A stretch of 26,423 nt of DNA from an uncultured Bacteroidota bacterium (GTDB taxonomy: Bacteria > Bacteroidota > Rhodothermia > Rhodothermales > UBA10348), in NCBI GenBank assembly GCA_937893205.1, contig CALBJU010000398.1, positions 1 to 26,423 on the forward strand, read 5' to 3'. Below are positions 22,608 to 26,423 of the stretch, piece by piece; position 1 is the stretch's first letter; every line of letters begins with the position of its first letter. Position numbers and translations under genes: made by a program. The notes beneath the pieces were generated by a model, which saw only the letters and a list, made by a program, of their open reading frames with translations, had not been told where the DNA came from and ran no database searches.

Positions 22608-24854
22608 GTGCAAATTGCCCGCATCGCTCTGCCCCTCCCCGTCGACCAGCTCTATTCGTACAGAATACCTGATCATTTCAGCCGCTGGATTCGGCCGGGA
22701 AGGCGCGTCGTGGTTCCATTTGGCCGGCGAAAACTGGCCGGTGTCGTCGTTGAAGAAGGTACCGAAGCTGATCTCGCATCTCACCGAGCTCGAGATATTT
22801 TGGATGTCGACGTCGAGCTGCCACCTCTGTCGGAAGAGCTGCTCGAACTGACCCGCTGGATCGCGACCTATTACATGTGCTCCTGGGGAGAAGCGGTTCG
22901 AGCGGCGCTGCCTCCGGGCAGCTCCGCAGCAACCGCCCGATCGCGAGTGCGCACGATTGCCATGGTTGGACTGTCTCCCGAAGCTCCAGACACGCCGCCT
23001 CGAGGGAACAAACAGCAGGAGATCATCGAGCAACTTCGCATCTGGGAAGCGGCCGAAGAATCTCCAGTGCCTCAGACGCGCCTTCTCAGTGAGTGCGGCG
23101 GTACCGCCGCAACGATACGGCGACTCGTTGAAATGGGCTATCTGGAAATTGAGGTGCAGGAACTGGATCGGTCTAGATTAGCGGCCGACGAACTCGACTC
23201 CTCAGAAAAAAAGATTACACTTCATTCCGCCCAGATACAGGCCATTGAGGCCATCACGGAGCAGATTCGGGCAGATTCATTCGGATGTTTCCTGCTGCAC
23301 GGTGTCACCGGGTCAGGCAAGACCGAAGTCTACCTGCAGGCCCTGCAACATGTGCGCTCGGAAGGAGGATCGGCCATTGTTCTCGTTCCGGAGATCTCGT
23401 TGACTCCTCAGACCGTTCAACGATTTCGAGCTCGATTCGGGGATGAAGTGGCCGTACTTCACTCCAGAATGAGCCCCGGTGAACGCTACGACGCCTGGCG
23501 AGGAATCGGAGAGGGTCGATATCCGATCGTCATCGGCCCCAGATCGGCGGTCCTGGCTCCCCTCAAAAACCCCGCACTCATCATCGTGGATGAGGAGCAT
23601 GAGTCGTCCTACAAACAGTTCGATCCAGCACCTCGATATCACGCCCGCGATGTTGCCGTTGTGAGGGCAATGAAGAGCGGCGCGACCTGCATTCTTGGCT
23701 CCGCCACTCCAAGTCTGGATTCCCTGGCCAATGCTCGTTCAGGCAAATACACCCTGCTCGAGATGCCCGAGCGGGTTCCAATCAATGGCCGCCCGGCACG
23801 GCTGCCAAAGGTTCGCGTCATTGATCTCCGAAATGAAAAGGCCCTCCGGAAAACGCAGGGTGTACTTGCACCCCAGCTGATCGAAGCCATTGGAGAACGA
23901 GTGGACCGAAAGGAGCAGACCATTCTTCTGTTGAACCGAAGAGGATTCGCGCCCGTTATGGAGTGCGTTTCCTGCGGATGGGTACCCGAATGTCGCGACT
24001 GTTCGGTCAGCATGGTGTATCACAAACCACTCAATCACCTCCGCTGTCACTACTGCGGAATTACCGAGTGCATCCCATCGGAATGTGGATCCTGCAAGAA
24101 CCACGACCTGGCCTTCATGGGCACTGGCACCCAACGCCTGGAAGAGGAACTGGCCGAAAAAATTCCCGGAATCAGGTTGCTCAGAATGGATCTCGATACT
24201 ACGACCGGACGCGGAAGCCATCACCGAATTCTGGCCGAGTTTGGCCGCGGAGACGCGGACGTTCTGCTTGGGACACAGATGGTAGCAAAAGGACTCGATT
24301 TTGAGCGAGTCACGCTGGTTGGAATCATACAGGCTGAAGCTGGCTTGCAGTTTCCAGACATCCGCGCGGAAGAGCGATCGTTTCAACTACTCACGCAGGT
24401 TGCGGGTAGAGCGGGACGGGCGGAACTCGAGGGCGAAGTATTTCTGCAGACGCGCCAACCTGGCCATGCGGTAATCCAATTCGCTCTTCGCCACGACTAT
24501 GCCGGATTTGCGGAATACGCTCTCGAGGCTCGAGAAGAGCTGAACTACCCTCCGACGGGAAAGCTGGTTTCGATTCTGTTCTCAGGCCCTGACGACCGCG
24601 AAACACGAACCCTCGCCGATCGATGGCGGAAGCTGATCGATCGAAACCTGCCCGAAGTCGACCGCTTGGGGCCCTCACCCGCGTTCATCCACAAGCTCAA
24701 AAATCGATACCGCCATCAGCTTCTGCTCAAGATTCCGGATAGCGTCCCCTCGAGCCATGTGCGGGATGCCATTTCGCGAAGCGCCAAAGCAATGGGACAT
24801 CTACGCTCGGGGTTTCGCATGACGATTGACGTAGATCCAGTGGGAATCGTCTAA
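22608..24854 (+). CDS. priA: Primosomal protein N' (PriA), replication-restart helicase
   Basis: PriA recognises abandoned forks and reloads the replicative helicase. I start it at the GTG at 22608, because the family's N-terminus begins at this point (VQIARIALPLPVDQLYSYRI); the frame is open to an ATG at 22479, but those 43 residues are unlike PriA and overlap the start of the divergent lipoprotein. The result is 748 residues. Features in order: 3'-DNA binding domain (1-100), Walker A GVTGSGKT (232-239), DEEH (328-331), GSATPSLDS (364-372), and eight zinc-binding cysteines at 453, 456, 462, 465, 480, 483, 493 and 496, whose spacing matches E. coli PriA exactly. GTQMVAKGLDF and QVAGRAGRA are the late helicase motifs. 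Confidence 0.96.
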   Translation: MQIARIALPLPVDQLYSYRIPDHFSRWIRPGRRVVVPFGRRKLAGVVVEEGTEADLASHRARDILDVDVELPPLSEELLELTRWIATYYMCSWGEAVRAALPPGSSAATARSRVRTIAMVGLSPEAPDTPPRGNKQQEIIEQLRIWEAAEESPVPQTRLLSECGGTAATIRRLVEMGYLEIEVQELDRSRLAADELDSSEKKITLHSAQIQAIEAITEQIRADSFGCFLLHGVTGSGKTEVYLQALQHVRSEGGSAIVLVPEISLTPQTVQRFRARFGDEVAVLHSRMSPGERYDAWRGIGEGRYPIVIGPRSAVLAPLKNPALIIVDEEHESSYKQFDPAPRYHARDVAVVRAMKSGATCILGSATPSLDSLANARSGKYTLLEMPERVPINGRPARLPKVRVIDLRNEKALRKTQGVLAPQLIEAIGERVDRKEQTILLLNRRGFAPVMECVSCGWVPECRDCSVSMVYHKPLNHLRCHYCGITECIPSECGSCKNHDLAFMGTGTQRLEEELAEKIPGIRLLRMDLDTTTGRGSHHRILAEFGRGDADVLLGTQMVAKGLDFERVTLVGIIQAEAGLQFPDIRAEERSFQLLTQVAGRAGRAELEGEVFLQTRQPGHAVIQFALRHDYAGFAEYALEAREELNYPPTGKLVSILFSGPDDRETRTLADRWRKLIDRNLPEVDRLGPSPAFIHKLKNRYRHQLLLKIPDSVPSSHVRDAISRSAKAMGHLRSGFRMTIDVDPVGIV

Positions 24855-24888
24855 TTCGTGAACGTCGACCACGCCCAATCACGTCCGC

Positions 24889-25206
24889 TCAATATTCGTC
24901 CAGAGACTCTCGAAGCAGGCGACTCCTGTTTTCAATAGACGATCTGAAATCATAGGCGCTTTTGATCCTTCCCAAGTCCTTCAGAATGCGGAGCGCCCGC
25001 GCCTTTTCACCCATATCCGAATAAATTTCAGCCTTATGCAGCATCGAGAATGGTCTCCACTTGGCCAGTGGGTCTGAAGAAACATCAATGGCCTTTTGAT
25101 ACCAGCTCAGTGCCTCTTCTCCCCTGTTGCTCTCGTGAAATATTCTGGCCATACCGTAAGTCGCCTGCGCGTAGAATGACCTTACTCCGGTTTTCCGGAC
25201 AGTTGA
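24889..25206 (-). pseudogene. TPR-repeat protein, 5' part replaced by an IS3 element
   Basis: About 105 residues form the C-terminal end of a tetratricopeptide-type helical repeat protein: SFYAQATYGMARIFHESNRG, EEALSWYQKAIDVSSDPLAK, then HKAEIYSDMGEKARALRILK, each resembling a TPR helix pair (A-x-x-Y-G-M-A-R, W-Y-Q-K-A-I, A-x-I-Y-x-D-M-G). The frame is open upstream past the ATG at 25152 through VRKTGVRSFYAQ until a TAA at 25207-25209, which falls in the end of the insertion sequence. The real start therefore lay beyond the IS, outside the window. TPR proteins are protein-interaction scaffolds; the partner is unknown. It converges on priA with 34 bp between stops. Confidence 0.8.
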
Positions 25207-25207
25207 T

Positions 25208-25221
25208 TAAGCCTACGCTGC
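25208..25221 (+). repeat. Left terminal inverted repeat of the IS3 element
   Basis: TAAGCCTACGCTGC here pairs with TAAGCGTACTTTGC read on the minus strand from 26423 (11 of 14 identical). The outer boundary may lie a few bases further left (25203-25207, TTGAT), which cannot be settled because the partner end is cut by the window. Confidence 0.6.
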
Positions 25222-26110
25222 GGTTGTTTGTCGGTTAATATAGTGTTGTTCAAATTCCATGGGTGTCTGGTATCCAAGGGTTGAGTGGCGTCGCTGCCTG
25301 TTGTAGAACACCTCGATATATTCGAAGAGTCCTCGCTTGGCTTCGGAATGTGAATTGAATGGATCTCCTCGAAGGTGCATCTCCGTTTTGAGTGTTCCAA
25401 AGAAGCTTTCGGTTGGCGCGTTGTCGTGACAGGATCCGCTCCTGCTCATCGAGATCGTGATTCCTTCACGCCGCAGCATTCGTTGATACTCGTAGCTCGT
25501 GTACTGGCTACCTCGATCCGAATGATGAATTAGCCCTGCCCGTGGCCGCTGATGCTCGATCGCATTCTTTAGCGCGCTGGTGGCAAGCTCCTTCGCGAGC
25601 GTTGGGCGTACGGACCATCCAACGACTCGTCTGGAATACAGATCAATCACAACTGCGATCGGCGATTGACCATCGCCGTATCCACCCTTCAGCCGTAGGT
25701 AAATAGGTGATGTCAGCCGTCCACACGGCGCCCGGCCTGTCAGGCATGAATTGACGATCCAGCACGTTAGCCGGGATAGCCTCAAGAGGAGCAGATGGAG
25801 TCTGTACACGCCTCTTACGGCGCCTGAGAGCCCTAATGCCATCTTGTTGCATCAAACGAGCCACGCGCCGACGCCCTACCTCCGTGCCTTGAGCACGAAG
25901 CTCTGCATGCACGCGTGGAGCGCCATATGTGCCGTGGCTCATCCGATGAATCGTTCGAATCTGAATCAATAGCCCTCGGTTCTCTCGTTCGCGAGCACTC
26001 TGGGGGCGCTCCCTCCATGCGTAATACCCACTCGGCGATAGCCGCATTAGCGTACACGCTCGCACGACTGGCACCAACCCTCTTACTTCGTCCACAACCC
26101 GGTATCTCAT
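25213..26110 (-). pseudogene. IS3-family transposase OrfB (DDE integrase), frameshifted
   Basis: OrfB is the catalytic part of IS3 transposase. The first frame (26110 down to 25643) has the HTH_21-type region (SPSGYYAWRERP, HGTYGAPRVHAELRAQGTEV) and the start of the rve core with the first catalytic Asp in VWTADITYLPTAEGW. The continuation, AVVIDLYSRRVVGWSV, the second Asp in HHSDRGSQYTSYEYQ and the Glu in NAPTESFFGTLKTEM, is in another frame ending at 25213. The break lies at about 25655-25690, between the first and second catalytic residues, at a small hairpin sequence. Family members have about three residues between EGW and AVV; here 25 nt intervene, a net +1 shift. The enzyme should be inactive unless this copy is rescued by another. 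The frame overlaps orfA by an ATGA. Confidence 0.85.
25660..25678. repeat. 7-bp hairpin at the OrfB frame break
   Basis: CGGCGAT (25660-25666) and ATCGCCG (25672-25678) are perfect complements with a 5-nt loop, located exactly where OrfB changes frame. It may mark a small templated insertion. Confidence 0.6.
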
Positions 26111-26391
26111 CGAAGGTCTCTGCTGAAAATACCGGCGGCTTTTTTTAGAACGATGTTCTCCTCTTTGGCTCGCCTGAGCTCTTTGCGGAGTTTTGCGAGC
26201 TCCTCATCACGAGGATTACCATGCCCCGGAAACGCTCGCTTACCATCCTCTTCGAATCGCTGCTTCCAACGCCTGATCATCCCGGCATTGATTCCCAGTT
26301 CCCTGGCTGTCTGGCTTGTGTTGCCACTGACTTCAGCCAGCTTTACGGCTTCCATCTTGAACTCTTTGGAATACTTCCTTCTCGTTCTCAT
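26107..26391 (-). CDS. IS3-family transposase OrfA (HTH protein)
   Basis: The 94-residue protein is the DNA-binding OrfA of IS3 elements: KYSKEFKMEAVKLAEVSG and TSQTARELGINAGMIRRWKQ form the helix-turn-helix (HTH_Tnp_1 type) that recognises the terminal repeats, followed by a leucine-zipper-like helix (ELAKLRKELRRAKEENIVLKK) used for oligomerisation. It starts 32 bp from the window end. Near its end is a slippery run of seven As that allows -1 frameshifting into OrfB. The protein appears complete. Confidence 0.9.
   Translation of the reverse strand: MRTRRKYSKEFKMEAVKLAEVSGNTSQTARELGINAGMIRRWKQRFEEDGKRAFPGHGNPRDEELAKLRKELRRAKEENIVLKKAAGIFSRDLR
26140..26146 (-). promoter_or_regulatory. Programmed -1 ribosomal frameshift site of the IS3 transposase
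   Basis: On the minus strand CTA AAA AAA GCC contains seven consecutive As, the A-AAA-AAG type slippery heptamer. A -1 shift here gives SRRYFQQRPS and then joins the OrfB frame exactly at its ATG (26110). This is the known IS3 mechanism for making the OrfAB fusion transposase. Confidence 0.75.
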
Positions 26392-26409
26392 CGCGTACCT
26401 CTTGATGAT

Positions 26410-26423
26410 GCAAAGTACGCTTA
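26410..26423 (-). repeat. Right terminal inverted repeat of the IS3 element (window edge)
   Basis: Read on the minus strand from the last base, this is TAAGCGTACTTTGC, the imperfect mate of the left end at 25208. The final outer bases may be missing. Confidence 0.6.

Larger units (their letters stand above)
25208..26423 (-). mobile_element. IS3-family insertion sequence (right end at or beyond the window edge)
   Basis: The element contains orfA and orfB of an IS3-type transposase in overlapping frames on the minus strand. Its left inner end reads TAAGCCTACGCTGC from 25208; the reverse complement of the last bases of the window reads TAAGCGTACTTTGC. The two match at 11 of 14 positions and so look like the terminal inverted repeats. 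The outermost bases on the right, and any target duplication, fall outside the window. The element cuts the TPR gene. The window, possibly a contig, ending at an IS end suggests a multi-copy repeat at an assembly break. Confidence 0.8.

Overview
The window looks like a chromosomal segment from the Bacteroidota/Rhodothermota side of the tree, most likely a Rhodothermia-like bacterium. Four observations support this. A secreted enzyme at 10836-12038 carries a C-terminal beta-sandwich of the type IX secretion (Por) sorting type. The DUF2480 and PD40/surface-antigen families present are typical of this group. Most starts lack a Shine-Dalgarno sequence. The remnant at 6878-7507 resembles the N-terminus of large secreted proteins I associate with Rhodothermales. 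TAA, TAG and TGA all end intact genes, so the code is standard. I saw no rRNA, tRNA or CRISPR.

Layout. 1-3866 (+ strand): the end of an outer-membrane surface-antigen protein, then tig (trigger factor) and clpP, a protein quality-control block without clpX. 3873-13080: an accessory region where small genes on both strands alternate with broken ones. The intact genes are a class V PLP enzyme, two GNAT acetyltransferases, a secreted VOC protein, a CBS-pair protein, a secreted N-formylglutamate amidohydrolase-like protein and a beta-carbonic anhydrase. The broken ones are a receiver-domain stub, a DM13 lipoprotein with an in-frame TAG, a truncated secreted protein, a pyridine-nucleotide disulfide oxidoreductase split by an in-frame TGA, and the tail of an FtsX/MacB-type permease. 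13192-24854: mostly housekeeping again. This part holds ettA, a tiny glycine-zipper protein, an alpha/beta-hydrolase lipoprotein, a tight operon of cysteine desulfurase, DUF2480 and DUF2914 genes, recG, a beta-propeller lipoprotein, and a divergent priA. 24889-26423: a TPR gene cut by an IS3-family element that runs to the window edge.

How the genes fit together. Trigger factor and ClpP handle nascent and damaged proteins, EttA gates translation, and RecG and PriA both act at stalled replication forks. The cysteine desulfurase, DUF2480 and DUF2914 genes are so closely spaced (7 bp, then a 4-bp ATGA overlap) that they are probably co-translated, which suggests the two uncharacterised proteins work near sulfur or Fe-S metabolism.

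No clearly new multi-gene defence or biosynthetic system is evident. The most notable signals are two otherwise well-preserved genes each interrupted by one in-frame stop explainable by a single C-to-T change, the cluster of decayed genes around them, the desulfurase/DUF2480/DUF2914 operon, and an IS3 copy whose programmed frameshift site is intact while its DDE domain is broken at a short hairpin.
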